Shown: in pieces, positions 23,439 through 32,636 of the stretch
Position numbering within the stretch: position 1 is the first letter of the stretch
How the letters are laid out: every line of letters starts with the position of its first letter
NCBI GenBank assembly: GCA_016929905.1
Contig: JAFGHX010000011.1
Coordinates: 1-56,657 of the forward strand
Reading direction: 5' to 3'
DNA: 56,657 nt
Origin: Kiritimatiellia bacterium
GTDB lineage: Bacteria; Verrucomicrobiota; Kiritimatiellia; JAFGHX01
The notes under the pieces: model-generated
What the model was told of the DNA's origin: nothing
The model's database searches: none
The model's input: the letters and a program-made list of their open reading frames with translations, nothing else
Made by a program: the position numbers and the translations under genes

Positions 23439-24380
23439 ATGAATGTACCGCAGCGGATCTTCCGGGTCTTGGTGTCTGATGTCATCCGTTGCCGTTCATT
23501 CATCCGGTGGAAAGCCTCTTTGTCGGGGCCGCTGCTGGTTGTCTTGCTGGCCGGCTGCACGAATGTGCGGCGCGCGGAGCCACCGCCGGAACGGGGCGGA
23601 ACGCTGGCGGGCTACGTCCTGCAAGCCGGCCCGCTGCCGATCGAGGCGTTCACCCAGAACGCATCGGGCGTGACGTTCGATCCGAACACGCGGACTCTGT
23701 TCGTGATCTCCAACGGGCCCGCTCGGCTGGCGGAGCTCACCCTCGAGGGCGCGCTCAAGCGCGTGATCGAACTGGACCATTTCGGCGACACCGAAGACAT
23801 CACCTACGTCAAGAACAACCTCTACGCCATCCTGCAGGAGGGCCGGCAGTCGATGTGCATCGTCACGATCGACGCGACCACCACAACCCTCAACGAGCGG
23901 GATGCTACACAGATCTTCTTCGACACCGAACCGATCGACAACAACGGGCCGGAAGGCATCACCTACGATGCGGCGGGGGACCGCTTTTTCGTGGTGAAAG
24001 AGAAGGGCCCGCGCAAGCTCTACGTACTGCCCCGCTACGAGACGGACACCGACTCGCCGGACATGCGGCATCCGTGGGACATCCAGAAACGGGCGTTCGG
24101 GCTGACGGACCTGGCGGGCGTCTACTACCACGCGGAGTCGCGCCATCTGCTGCTGCTGAGCCAGGAATCGCGCTGCGTGCTGGAGTGCACCGAGCAGGGC
24201 CGGGCGCTGGCCCGGCTCGCGCTGCGCGGCGGGCAGGCCGGGCTCGCCGACGACATCCCGCATCCCGAGGGCCTCACCCTGGACGACCGGGGCCGGCTCT
24301 ACATCTGCAGCGAGCCGAACCTGCTGTACGTGTTCGGGAAGCCGGGCGATTCAGCCGCGGAACTCAAAGGACCGGAATGA
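23439..24380 (+). CDS. SdiA-regulated/YjiK-like beta-propeller lipoprotein
   Basis: A 313-aa secreted lipoprotein. A long basic N-terminus leads to a hydrophobic stretch ending LLVVLLAGC, a lipobox. The body has the SdiA-regulated/YjiK repeat pattern (ASGVTFDPNTRTLFVISN, GPEGITYDAAGDRFFVVKE, HPEGLTLDDRGRLYICSEPN), a predicted propeller. Function of the family is poorly defined, possibly phytase-like or carbohydrate sensing. Its stop overlaps the ATG of the HEAT-repeat gene (ATGA), so the two are coupled. The start at 23439 lacks a strong ribosome site; an internal start would still keep the lipobox. Confidence 0.78.
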   Translation: MNVPQRIFRVLVSDVIRCRSFIRWKASLSGPLLVVLLAGCTNVRRAEPPPERGGTLAGYVLQAGPLPIEAFTQNASGVTFDPNTRTLFVISNGPARLAELTLEGALKRVIELDHFGDTEDITYVKNNLYAILQEGRQSMCIVTIDATTTTLNERDATQIFFDTEPIDNNGPEGITYDAAGDRFFVVKEKGPRKLYVLPRYETDTDSPDMRHPWDIQKRAFGLTDLAGVYYHAESRHLLLLSQESRCVLECTEQGRALARLALRGGQAGLADDIPHPEGLTLDDRGRLYICSEPNLLYVFGKPGDSAAELKGPE

Positions 24381-25336
24381 AACGCACCTGCCTGACGCTG
24401 GCCCTGGCGGCCGTCGCGATCGGCGCGATCGCGTTCCTCGTACGGCGCCCGCCGGTCTGCCGGCCGGAGCCGCCGCGCCCGGACACGGGCGGCGCGGCGC
24501 CGTCGCGGCCGGACCAAGCGGCACTCACGCCCGCAACGCCGGACGCTGCCGCTCCCCGCCCGGCCTCCGAACCCGGCGTGCCGCTCCCCGTTCCGCCGCC
24601 CGTTCCGCCGCCGGCCGACGCCCGTGCCGGGCAGCCGGCGCCGTCGGCGACCGGTCCGCGTTCCGATGCGCCGGCCCCGGCCTCAAGCGGCGCGCAGGAG
24701 CCCGCGTCGGAGACCGCGGGGCTGATCGCGCGTGCCAGCGACACCGCCATCCCGCTGGACCAGCGGCGGCACGAGATCATGGCGCTGGGCCAGAAAGGGG
24801 ACGGACAGTCCGCCCGAGCCCTGATGGCGCTTGGCGATGCGCCTGTCTATCTGAACGTCGCGGCCGTGCAGGCGCTCGCCGACATCCGGACGCCGGATGT
24901 CACCCGCTATCTTACGGAAAAGCTGCGCGATCCCGACCCGCGGATCGTGTGTGAAGCGATCCGCGGCCTCGGCAAGACCCAGGGCGATAGCGCCGTGCCC
25001 GCCATCGCCGAAACCATTCGCGGCAACCGCACGCGGCCCGACGGGTTCGACGAAATGGTGTGCGAAGCCGCGGCGCAGGTACTCGGCCTGATTGCCGCCC
25101 GGTCTGCCGTGCCGGTGCTGGCCGAAGAACTCGCGCGGTGCGACACGAAGGGCTGGAGCCTCGAGTACGGCTCGGAGGTCGTGCGCGCGCTCGGCGCGAT
25201 CGGCGGGCCGGACGCCAAGCAGGCCCTGCTCGCCTACGCCGCTGCGCTCGCCGGTCAGACGCCCGAGGACCCCTTGGCCAAGCCGTACGTCGAGGGAAAG
25301 ATCGCCGAGGCGCGGCACCATGCGGCGCGGTGGTAG
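24377..25336 (+). CDS. HEAT-repeat protein with proline-rich linker
   Basis: A 319-aa protein with an N-terminal membrane or signal segment (LALAAVAIGAIAFLV). A low-complexity Pro/Ala linker of about 100 residues follows, then HEAT-like repeats (VAAVQALADIRTPDVTRYL, CEAIRGLGKTQGDSAVPAI, VRALGAIGGPDAKQALLAY). It is a periplasmic-type scaffold, translationally coupled to the YjiK-like lipoprotein. Binding partner unknown. Confidence 0.78.
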   Translation: MKRTCLTLALAAVAIGAIAFLVRRPPVCRPEPPRPDTGGAAPSRPDQAALTPATPDAAAPRPASEPGVPLPVPPPVPPPADARAGQPAPSATGPRSDAPAPASSGAQEPASETAGLIARASDTAIPLDQRRHEIMALGQKGDGQSARALMALGDAPVYLNVAAVQALADIRTPDVTRYLTEKLRDPDPRIVCEAIRGLGKTQGDSAVPAIAETIRGNRTRPDGFDEMVCEAAAQVLGLIAARSAVPVLAEELARCDTKGWSLEYGSEVVRALGAIGGPDAKQALLAYAAALAGQTPEDPLAKPYVEGKIAEARHHAARW

Positions 25337-25375
25337 CCCGCCCCGCCCAGCCGACACCCCGCTTCGACCCGGCTC

Positions 25376-25404
25376 TTGACATCTCCGTTCACGCCTGCTA
25401 TGTC
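25376..25404 (+). promoter_or_regulatory. Predicted sigma70-type promoter for PEP carboxykinase
   Basis: A perfect TTGACA (25376-25381), a 17-bp spacer and TATGTC (25399-25404), about 115 bp before the ATG at 25518. Confidence 0.45.
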
Positions 25405-25517
25405 TGTGCCCCACTTTGGCCCCGGAAAACGCGGCCGGCTTGCAGGACCCGACCCGGCTCGGGCTGCGGCCGGCCTTTGCATAAGGCGAGAAGCGACATA
25501 CAGACAAGGAGCAGACC

Positions 25518-27419
25518 ATGACAACCGCTGCCACCGACATCAAGGGCGTGCTGGGTTCGCGTATTTCCGATGAAGATCTGGCCAAGCTGCTGGCCATTGA
25601 CAATCCAGACATGCACACGTTCGTGCTCGACGGGGCCCGGCTTTGCGAGCCCGACGAAGTTCGTGTCTTTGACGACTCCGACGAGGGCCTGGCCGACACG
25701 CGCAGAACCGCCATCGGGAAACGGGAAGAGGCGAAGCTGGCCCTGGACGGCCACACGATTCACTACGACGGGCCGAATGACCAGGGCCGCGACCGCGAGG
25801 TCACCCGCTACCTGGTACCGGAGGACGACGCGCTTTCAAAGGCGCTGAACCAGATCGAGCGCGAGACGGGGCTGAACGAAGTGCGCGGGATCATGAAGGG
25901 TTCCATGAAGGGCAAGATCATGATCGTCCGCTTCCTCTCGCTCGGGCCCACGGGTTCGGTATTCAGCATTCCGTGCGTCGAGTGCACGGATTCGTGGTAC
26001 GTGTCGCACAGCCTGAACCTGCTCTATCGTTGCGGCTACGAGCAGTTCAAGCGCAACCCGCCCGATACCGAGTTCTTCGCCATCCTGCATTCGGCCGGCG
26101 TGCTGAACGAGCGGATGGTCAGCGCGGACGTGCCGAACCGGCGGATCTACATCGACTACACCCGCAACACGGTCTACAGCGTCAATACGCAGTATGCCGG
26201 CAACACGGTCGGGCTCAAGAAACTGGCGCTGCGCCTCACGATCCGCAAGGCGGACCGCGAGGACTGGCTGTGCGAGCACATGTTCCTGGCCGGCATCCAC
26301 GGGGCCGGCGGGCGCAAGACCTACTTCGCCGGCGCATTCCCGAGCGCGTGCGGGAAGACCTCCACGGCCATGCTGCCGGGCGAGACCATTCTCGGCGACG
26401 ACATCGCCTACTTCCGCGCCATCGACGGCGAATGCCGGGCCGTGAATGCGGAGAGCGGCATCTTCGGGATCATCCAGAACGTGAAGGAGAAGGACGACCC
26501 CGCCATCTGGGAGGTGCTCAACAAGCCGGGCGAAGTCATCTTCTCCAACGTGCTGACGAAGGACGGCAAGCCGTACTGGCTCGGGATGGGCGTGGAAACG
26601 CCGGCCAGCGGCGTCACCTGGGTCGGCGACTGGTACGCGGGCATGAAGGGCGAGGACGGCAAGGACGTCCCACTCGCGCACAAGAATGCGCGCTACACCG
26701 TTCAGCTCAAGGCGCTGGCCAACTGCGATCCCGAACTGGACAACCCGGACGGCGTTGTGCTGCAGGGTATCCTGTACGGCGGCCGCGATCCGCGCGGCTA
26801 TGTCCCCTGCCAGCAGAGCTTCGACTGGGACCACGGGATCGTGGCCTACGGCGCGTCGCTGGAGACGGAGACCACCTTCGCGACGATCGGCCAGGAAGGC
26901 GTGCCGGAGATCAACCTGATGAGCATTCAGGATTTCGTCGCCATCTCGCTGGGCAAGTACGTCCAGAACAACCTCAACTTCGGCAAGAAGCTCCGTGAGC
27001 CGCCCCTTATCTTCGGGGTGAACTACTTCCTCTGCAACCTGCGCACGGGCGAGTTTCTCAACGGCGTCCGCGACAAGCACGTGTGGGTGAAGTGGATGGA
27101 GAAACGCGTGCACGGCGAAATCGGCGCACGGCGCGGACCGACCGGCTGGCTGCCGAAATACGAGGACCTGGTCCCGCTCTTCAAGCAGGTGCTCGGCAAG
27201 GACTACGCCGAGCCGGATTACGTCGCCCAGTTCACGATCCGCGTGCCGGAGAACATCGCGAAGATGGACCGGGTCGCCGAATTCCACCGCCAGCACGTGC
27301 CGAATGCGCCGGCCGTCGTGCAGGAGATACTCGCACAACAGCGCGAACGGCTCGTTCAACTCCGGGACGAGCACGGCGACTACGTCTCGCCGCTGCGGCT
27401 GCCGGTCGAGTCGGCCTGA
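25518..27419 (+). CDS. pckG: Phosphoenolpyruvate carboxykinase (GTP)
   Basis: A 633-aa GTP-dependent PEP carboxykinase, normal length for the family. The P-loop-like kinase motif FPSACGKTS is at about 274-282, with GDDIAYFR just after it, YAGNTVGLKKLALRL before it and WDHGIVAYGASLETETT further on, all diagnostic. It interconverts oxaloacetate plus GTP with PEP plus CO2 plus GDP, for gluconeogenesis or anaplerosis. A ribosome site (AAGGAG) precedes the ATG at 25518. It appears to be transcribed alone, with a promoter at 25376-25404 and a strong inverted repeat downstream. Confidence 0.97.
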   Translation: MTTAATDIKGVLGSRISDEDLAKLLAIDNPDMHTFVLDGARLCEPDEVRVFDDSDEGLADTRRTAIGKREEAKLALDGHTIHYDGPNDQGRDREVTRYLVPEDDALSKALNQIERETGLNEVRGIMKGSMKGKIMIVRFLSLGPTGSVFSIPCVECTDSWYVSHSLNLLYRCGYEQFKRNPPDTEFFAILHSAGVLNERMVSADVPNRRIYIDYTRNTVYSVNTQYAGNTVGLKKLALRLTIRKADREDWLCEHMFLAGIHGAGGRKTYFAGAFPSACGKTSTAMLPGETILGDDIAYFRAIDGECRAVNAESGIFGIIQNVKEKDDPAIWEVLNKPGEVIFSNVLTKDGKPYWLGMGVETPASGVTWVGDWYAGMKGEDGKDVPLAHKNARYTVQLKALANCDPELDNPDGVVLQGILYGGRDPRGYVPCQQSFDWDHGIVAYGASLETETTFATIGQEGVPEINLMSIQDFVAISLGKYVQNNLNFGKKLREPPLIFGVNYFLCNLRTGEFLNGVRDKHVWVKWMEKRVHGEIGARRGPTGWLPKYEDLVPLFKQVLGKDYAEPDYVAQFTIRVPENIAKMDRVAEFHRQHVPNAPAVVQEILAQQRERLVQLRDEHGDYVSPLRLPVESA

Positions 27420-27468
27420 GGAAAAGCGCGTTCGAAACCGGTGCGATTCTGCAACCGGCGCCTCTCCC

Positions 27469-27523
27469 AACTTACTCGGGAACTTCGAGACAAGTTCCCG
27501 AGTGAGTGCTCGAGCAAGTTTCC
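27469..27523. repeat. 12-bp word array forming a hairpin downstream of pckG
   Basis: CTCGGGAACTT (27475-27485) and AAGTTCCCGAG (27492-27502) are perfect 11-bp arms with a six-base loop. Further CAAGTTCCCGAG-type words extend to 27523. Position between convergent genes suggests it could serve as a terminator, though no T-run follows. Confidence 0.7.
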
Positions 27524-27557
27524 TTCTCTGGTGAGTCTTTGCCGCTCACCGGCGTTT

Positions 27558-29036
27558 CTATTCCGGCAGCACCTGCAGGCCGGTCGGGGCGGGCGGGCTG
27601 GGGTCGGCGATGAGCGAGACGGCGCCGATGGGGTAGCGGTCGTTGGCGTCGCGGCCGCCGCTCTGGATCAGGACGCCGGGCTGGTTCCCGAACCGCGGGT
27701 TCAGAATGGCGATGCGCAGGTCGTAGGCGCCGGTACTGACTCCGCTGACGGTGAACGGCTCCGTGAAACTCCATTCGGGCCCGGGCGTCACCTGGCGCAG
27801 GTCAAACGCCCACGTGTGGGTCCAAACGGGGCTGCCGGCGCCGTCGCACAGGGCCAGCTCCACCGGGAACTCGTGATAGCAGGGCGCGGACCCGGAATTG
27901 GTGAGCACGAGCGTGACGTCGAACGGCACGTCGCGCTGGACGGTGTCCGGCCAGTCGCAGCGCTGGATGTGGTAGTTGTAGCCGAGCGTCCGCTTGATCG
28001 GGGCCAGGCTCGCGCCGTATCCGCTCTGCTCATGCTTGCCGGCCGGCCCGAGAAAGCTGAAATGGTGGTCGCGCAGGACGGTGAGAATGTCCGCCGTGTC
28101 GTTTACCCAGGTGTCCTTCTGGGCGGTCATCGGGCTCTCGCCCGAAATCGGGTTCGTTTCCCAGTTGTTCGTTGAGGCGGGCGTGACGTTCGTGAAGCAC
28201 CAGCCCATGTTCCAGTCGCCGGTATCGTCGCAGCTCGGAAACCCGTAGAGGCAGTAGGTCGTGAACGAGGGGAAGTAGTCTTCGTGGAACCCGAACTCCA
28301 CGTTGACGGCGTCCGGGTTGCGGGGGTAGCGGGTCTGAAGCCGCGTGTGCGTGAACGCGGCGTCGTAGGCGTCGCGAACGGCGGCCTTCGTCGAATTCGA
28401 CGGCGCCCAGTCTTCGCAGCCGGTCTGGTGCCATTCCCCCCACAGCCCGAGCAGGCCGACCTGGATGCAGGTGATCCGCGCGTCGCCGTCGTAGCGCTGG
28501 GCCAGCGCCGCGATGAACTGCTGCATCTGCTGGACCATGGCCGGGTTGTTCCAGTCCGGCGTCCGGCCCGGCCCGTCGCCGTCGCAGCTGGAGTAGGCGT
28601 CGTAGGCGATGTTCAGCGGCGGCTCTTCCAGGAACTTGGGATAGTCCCGGTCCAACTCGCCGCCGGCATAGAAATAGGAAATCTCGCTGCCCGGCCCGTC
28701 CGGATAGTCGGCAACCGGTCTGAGCACGAAGGTGGCGTTCGAATAATCGTTGAGGATCGGCACGATGTGGTTGGTTTCGAACGTGGTCCAGTCGAAGACC
28801 TGGTCGGCGGTCTCGACCTCGCGCCAGGGGACATAGACGTGAAAGATGGTCGCGCCGTAGTAGTTGTCGGGTTCGCCGGCCGCATAGGTCGAGGCCCAGA
28901 GCATGAACCCCTTGTGCGGGTTGTTCAGGTCGTCCGCGGTCTTGGCGGGCGAGACGGAGCCGGCGTGGGCGGCCGCCTCGAGCAGCACGGCCAGCATCGC
29001 CGAGAACCGGAACGACACTCGAGATCTCGTCTGCAT
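27558..29036 (-). CDS. Secreted DUF4832-like (glycoside-hydrolase-like) protein
   Basis: A 492-aa exported protein with an N-terminal signal (FSAMLAVLLEAAAHAG). It has NPHKGFMLWASTYA near the start, a barrel-like body with IQVGLLGLWGEWH, and a C-terminal beta-sandwich (DVTLVLTNSGSAPCYHEFP through QSGGRDAN). These match, from memory, the DUF4832/DUF4874 proteins of carbohydrate-degrading PVC bacteria, which are suspected glycoside hydrolases. The catalytic residues cannot be named with certainty; Glu in GEWH is a candidate. Next on the minus strand to another secreted beta-helix protein, suggesting polysaccharide use. Confidence 0.75.
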   Translation of the reverse strand: MQTRSRVSFRFSAMLAVLLEAAAHAGSVSPAKTADDLNNPHKGFMLWASTYAAGEPDNYYGATIFHVYVPWREVETADQVFDWTTFETNHIVPILNDYSNATFVLRPVADYPDGPGSEISYFYAGGELDRDYPKFLEEPPLNIAYDAYSSCDGDGPGRTPDWNNPAMVQQMQQFIAALAQRYDGDARITCIQVGLLGLWGEWHQTGCEDWAPSNSTKAAVRDAYDAAFTHTRLQTRYPRNPDAVNVEFGFHEDYFPSFTTYCLYGFPSCDDTGDWNMGWCFTNVTPASTNNWETNPISGESPMTAQKDTWVNDTADILTVLRDHHFSFLGPAGKHEQSGYGASLAPIKRTLGYNYHIQRCDWPDTVQRDVPFDVTLVLTNSGSAPCYHEFPVELALCDGAGSPVWTHTWAFDLRQVTPGPEWSFTEPFTVSGVSTGAYDLRIAILNPRFGNQPGVLIQSGGRDANDRYPIGAVSLIADPSPPAPTGLQVLPE

Positions 29037-29429
29037 GCCCCGATCTTACGCGGGCGCCGGCTTCGGATCAATACCTTGTCGGCTCGGCCGACTGCCAGGC
29101 GCATCCCGCCGTTGACTGTTGCACGGCCGTCTTTTTGCCCGCGAAACTGCGCGAAAGGGTCGCGAAAAGGGCGAGACAAGGAATGGGTCCTCAAGGGGAG
29201 ACGGGGCTGGGGTTGGCTGAGCGGTGTTGCGGGGATCGAAAGGCAGCCGCCACGCAGCGCGGCGGCTGCCTCGATTCCCGCAACGACGCCCTTCAGATCG
29301 GCAAGGCACGACAGGCGCCAGATATCACCACTCAGCTCGGGCACAGGCGGGCCGGCCAGGGAACAAGTTCCCGAGTTCAGCCAGAGGCTGATCGGCCTCC
29401 GGCCGAAAGTTCCCGAGCAAGTTTTCAGC
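29037..29429. other. Repeat-filled gap between two secreted-protein genes
   Basis: No gene seen. It holds GCGAAAAGG-type words (29129-29165), palindromic element copy 2 (29226-29284) and CAAGTTCCCGAG words at 29361-29375 and 29406-29424. A possible minus-strand promoter was not resolved. Confidence 0.55.
29226..29284. repeat. Palindromic element, copy 2
   Basis: GTTGCGGGGATCGA and TCGATTCCCGCAAC are the outer arms. The inner arms AGGCAGCCGCC and GGCGGCTGCCT are perfect reverse complements. Flanking sequence (GACGCCCTTCAGATC) also matches copy 3 in inverted orientation, so the element extends beyond the arms. Confidence 0.75.
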
Positions 29430-30812
29430 TCACGGGGCGACGTCCAGTTCGGCTGGAGGCGCGGGTGCGGCGTCGACTTCGAACGCGCCGATGGCCGGCG
29501 GATCGGCGTAGGGATTCCCGGCAAAATCGAACGGCACGTTCGTGAGGACCGTGCCCTGCCCCGCGGCCGGGCTGTTCGTGTCGATTCGGTAATCGTCGGC
29601 GCCGGCATCCAAGACGTCCGGGTTCTGCCCCACGATGCCGCCCGTTTCCGTGACAGGCAGGCTTGGCGCGGAGTTGGCGGGGTTGTCGTGCGCGTACCAC
29701 AGGTTGTGGGCGAAGGTGAAGGAACCGGGATCGGTATCGGGCCCCACATTCACGTGCGTGCTCAGCGTGGCGCGGTTGTAGTAGACGAGGTTGTTGGCGA
29801 ACACGGAGTCGGCGCAGGCGCGGAACGCATAGTCGCCGCTTGTCGTGGTCTCCTGCAGAATCCGCGCCACCCAGGTGTCCGGGTCGATGATGGTGTTGTT
29901 GGCCGCGATGGAATCGACGCACCCGACGAAGGCGACAGGCGCGCCGCTGCCCTTGAAGAGATTGGCCAGCACGCGGATGTCGCGAGCCTCCACGTTCGGT
30001 TCGTTCGTGCTCAGCGGCGGGCGGAAGAACTCGAAGCCGGTTGACCCGCCCATGTTCACGCCGCGCGCGCCGGCGTCGAGCATGCGGCAGCCGCGGATTT
30101 CGATGTCCTCGCTCCCGCCCTTGCACTGCACGGCGTTGCCGGACATCTCTTGAAAGGTGCAGCCGACGATCAGGCCGCGGTGGCAGCCGACGTGGTCGAT
30201 CCCGCTTCCCGAGCTGGCGCCGCCGCACCTGGCGAACCGGCTGTCGAGCACCCAGAAATCGTTCAACCCGGAAAGCTTGAGCCCGTCCTGATTGCCCGTG
30301 CCGCCGATGTCGTGGATGTCGAGGTTGCGGAAAACGACGTGGTGCGCGGCCAATGCGTCGGCATAATCCCCGCCGTCGTCGCAGTTCAGGCCGTTGCCGC
30401 TCGCGCCGCTGACTTCCAGGTTTTCCACGACCAGGTAGCGCACCTTCACGAAGTGGATGCCCTGCGCACTGCCGCTGAGCAGCGGCCGGGAGACCGGGTC
30501 CGTGCCCGATATCCAGACGGGATACTCGGCCGTACCGGCCACGTTCGCCATGTACTGCCCGCCCGCGTAGGTGCCCGGGTGCACGCGCACGGCCGTGCCG
30601 GTCGCGGCCTGCGAAACCGCGTAGGCGATGGTCGCATACGGGTTGCCGGCCGAGCCGTCGCCGGCGCCGTCGCTGCCGGAGGGCGAGACGTGAATCTCGC
30701 GGGTCGGCGTCTTCCCGTCGGCAAACGTCACGACGCCCGAATCCCCGCGGGCGGCGTTCAGGATCCCGCCCAACAGCAGCACGCCGAGCACAAGAAAAGG
30801 AATGTGCTTCAT
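29430..30812 (-). CDS. Secreted right-handed parallel beta-helix protein
   Basis: A 460-aa exported protein. It has a signal peptide (IPFLVLGVLLLGGILNAARG), an N-terminal DUF1565-like start (REIHVSPSGSDGAGDGS, NPYATIAYAVSQAATG), and then parallel beta-helix coils (YLVVENLEVSGASGNGLNC, VFRNLDIHDIGG, WVLDSRFARCGG). It ends IGAFEVDAAPAP, typical of pectate-lyase-like or choice-of-anchor proteins in sugar-degrading bacteria. Likely binds or cleaves a polyuronate; no catalytic residues are identified. The ATG at 30812 is preferred to the GTG at 30821 because GGAAG sits nine bases before it. Confidence 0.82.
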   Translation of the reverse strand: MKHIPFLVLGVLLLGGILNAARGDSGVVTFADGKTPTREIHVSPSGSDGAGDGSAGNPYATIAYAVSQAATGTAVRVHPGTYAGGQYMANVAGTAEYPVWISGTDPVSRPLLSGSAQGIHFVKVRYLVVENLEVSGASGNGLNCDDGGDYADALAAHHVVFRNLDIHDIGGTGNQDGLKLSGLNDFWVLDSRFARCGGASSGSGIDHVGCHRGLIVGCTFQEMSGNAVQCKGGSEDIEIRGCRMLDAGARGVNMGGSTGFEFFRPPLSTNEPNVEARDIRVLANLFKGSGAPVAFVGCVDSIAANNTIIDPDTWVARILQETTTSGDYAFRACADSVFANNLVYYNRATLSTHVNVGPDTDPGSFTFAHNLWYAHDNPANSAPSLPVTETGGIVGQNPDVLDAGADDYRIDTNSPAAGQGTVLTNVPFDFAGNPYADPPAIGAFEVDAAPAPPAELDVAP

Positions 30813-30920
30813 GTTAGACACTTCCGGCAGAATCTGTCTATACTCTCAGATCGGGACTGTCGGCCCCTGAACCAAGCCCCTCTTGGGACTTATAGGAAAA
30901 GGGCAGTCCGCCGTCAACCC

Positions 30921-31052
30921 AATCCGCGGACGGCAGCCCGCGGATTTGACGAATTCATGGCGGGTGGAATCTGCGCGTCCGTAAGAGTGTCGCGCATTGA
31001 CCATCAACCATCAACCATGCCCGGATTCGCGGATGGCCGTCCGCGAATCCGG
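30921..31052. repeat. Two palindromes upstream of a membrane-protein gene
   Basis: AATCCGCGG / CCGCGGATT (30921-30946) and the longer CCGGATTCGCGGA / TCCGCGAATCCGG (31021-31052, 13-bp arms, six-base loop) share the CCGCGGAT / ATTCGCGG theme. Between them, at 30996-31019, is an ACCATCAACC array. The second palindrome covers a candidate start codon (31033) of the downstream gene. Confidence 0.75.
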
Positions 31053-31065
31053 GCGGGAGCGCCCC

Positions 31066-32259
31066 GTGTGGGAAGCGTTCAAAGCGCCCGACCGCGCCCA
31101 GCTCAGCCGGTACCGGAAGGCGCTGGAGTATGTGGACGGGCTTGAGGAGTTCTCGTTCGAAGCTTTTCAGCACGCGAACGAGCTCGCCGGCGACGTGCTG
31201 TCCGCGGAACAGCTCCGGCACCTGTGGGAACAGTCGGCGAAGACGTTCGCGGGCGCCGAAGGCCTGCGCCAGATGTTCCGAGAGAACCTGCGCAAACACA
31301 TCGAGCCGCCGCACGAGGCGGAAGAGAAGGCGCCCACCCGGCCCAAACCCGTCCCGGCAGCGCCCGCACGGGCCGGCGGGCCGTCTTGGCTGAAGGCGAA
31401 CCGGCGCACGCTTGTACTGGCCGCGCTGGCTCTGGTCCTGGCGGGTGCGGCGTACGTCGTGTTGCAGCCGGGCGAGAAGGCGGCCGAACCGGGCAAGAAG
31501 CCGGGGCAAGGACAGGCCGGCTCGGGAACGGGCGCGCTGCCGTCGGCGCCGCCGCCGATCGAACTGCTCGAGCCGGGCACCATCGTGCTGCACGAGCAGG
31601 TACGCGGCGTGGGGCGGCTGCCGGGGTTCGGGCCGGAACTGGAACTGACCGGGCTCGTGCTGGACCGGCAACGCGAGACACGCGGCGCCCAGCACCTCAG
31701 TGTCGTGCAGATGCAGCTGACGGGAACGGCCACGCTTGAGGCGCCCGTCTTCGAACTGGGTAAGCTGATGCGCTACGCACCCCCGTTCGCGGACGTCGTG
31801 ACCAATGCGACGACCGGCACCTATCAGACCGGTCCGGTCGGTACGCGGTTCGACTTCGAGATTCTGGTCCGGTATCGACCCGAGCGGCCGGCCGACGTTC
31901 CGCGCCAATCGGAAGGCGGTGCGGCGCCGGCCGCGCCTCGCCCGGCCCGCGACACGGCGTCGATTCTGCAGGCCCTGCGCGCGCTCGGCAAGCAGATGGG
32001 CGGCGAGTTGGCCATCGGCGAAGTCGAGAAAGCGCCGATCGTGAAGGGCAGCGGCGGCACGGTCAGCATGGGCACGGCGCACGGGGTGGACGTTACGGTC
32101 AAAGGCGATTTCGAGCGCCTGGCGACGCTCGTGCAGCAGATCGCAGCCGAGTTCGGCCAGGAGTCCATCGGCAGGATTTCGGCCAGAAAGGACCCGGCCG
32201 GCGGACACCGCGGCAAGGTCCGCGTGAAATGGACCACGTTCGAACCCCCGCCGGAATAG
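31066..32259 (+). CDS. Single-pass membrane protein of unknown function
   Basis: A 397-aa protein (longer in-frame starts exist at 31033 and 30997). Residues 1-85 are charged and helical (LSRYRKALEYVDGLEEFSFE, FRENLRKHIEPPHEAEEKAP). One membrane helix follows (TLVLAALALVLAGAAYVVL), then an extracytoplasmic domain of about 230 residues with Pro-rich linkers and a final ILQALRALGKQMGGELAIGE / VDVTVKGDFERL pattern resembling PilO-like or pilus-accessory folds. GTG at 31066 is chosen because GGGAG precedes it and the upstream ATGs lie in repeat DNA. No family assigned. Confidence 0.65.
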   Translation: MWEAFKAPDRAQLSRYRKALEYVDGLEEFSFEAFQHANELAGDVLSAEQLRHLWEQSAKTFAGAEGLRQMFRENLRKHIEPPHEAEEKAPTRPKPVPAAPARAGGPSWLKANRRTLVLAALALVLAGAAYVVLQPGEKAAEPGKKPGQGQAGSGTGALPSAPPPIELLEPGTIVLHEQVRGVGRLPGFGPELELTGLVLDRQRETRGAQHLSVVQMQLTGTATLEAPVFELGKLMRYAPPFADVVTNATTGTYQTGPVGTRFDFEILVRYRPERPADVPRQSEGGAAPAAPRPARDTASILQALRALGKQMGGELAIGEVEKAPIVKGSGGTVSMGTAHGVDVTVKGDFERLATLVQQIAAEFGQESIGRISARKDPAGGHRGKVRVKWTTFEPPPE

Positions 32260-32263
32260 AGCC

Positions 32264-32296
32264 GTCCGCGAAAAGGCGCGAAAGGGACGCGAAAAC
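32264..32296 (+). repeat. GCGAAAAGGCGCGAAAG word array, left arm
   Basis: Three degenerate GCGAAAG words. Similar words occur singly at 7440-7468 and 29129-29165. The inverted partner is at 32601-32636. Confidence 0.75.
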
Positions 32297-32415
32297 CGGA
32301 TGCAGCAACTCTCAACTGTTTGCGCCAAGCCATCGTTTGCGAGCGGCGCATCTTACCGGGCGCAAACAATGCAAAGTTGCTGCGTCCGCGTTTCTTTGCC
32401 ATTCTGAAGGCGGTC

Positions 32416-32505
32416 GTTGCGGGAATCGAGGATTGCCACCACGCTCACAACGGCCTGCCAACACTGCCGATGCCGCGTGGTGGCAATCCTTCCGATTCCC
32501 GCAAC
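32416..32505. repeat. Palindromic element, copy 3
   Basis: GTTGCGGGAATCGAGGATTG and CAATCCTTCCGATTCCCGCA are the outer arms; inside, TGCCACCACG pairs with CGTGGTGGCA. The outer arms agree with copies 1 and 2, while the inner sequence differs. Confidence 0.75.
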
Positions 32506-32600
32506 CAGCTTCGCGTCACGCAGCAGTGCCAGCGCAGGCGGAGCAGTCCTTTGCGTGCTTTGCGCGCTCGAGCGAGTCTGCGAGCGGGCGAGAGACATTT

Positions 32601-32636
32601 CTTCCTTTCGCGCCCTTTTCGTGCTTTTTCGCGGGC
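32601..32636 (-). repeat. CTTTCGCGCCCTTTTCG word array, right arm
   Basis: It is the reverse complement of the words at 32264-32296, ending 24 bp before the mutS stop codon. Confidence 0.75.
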
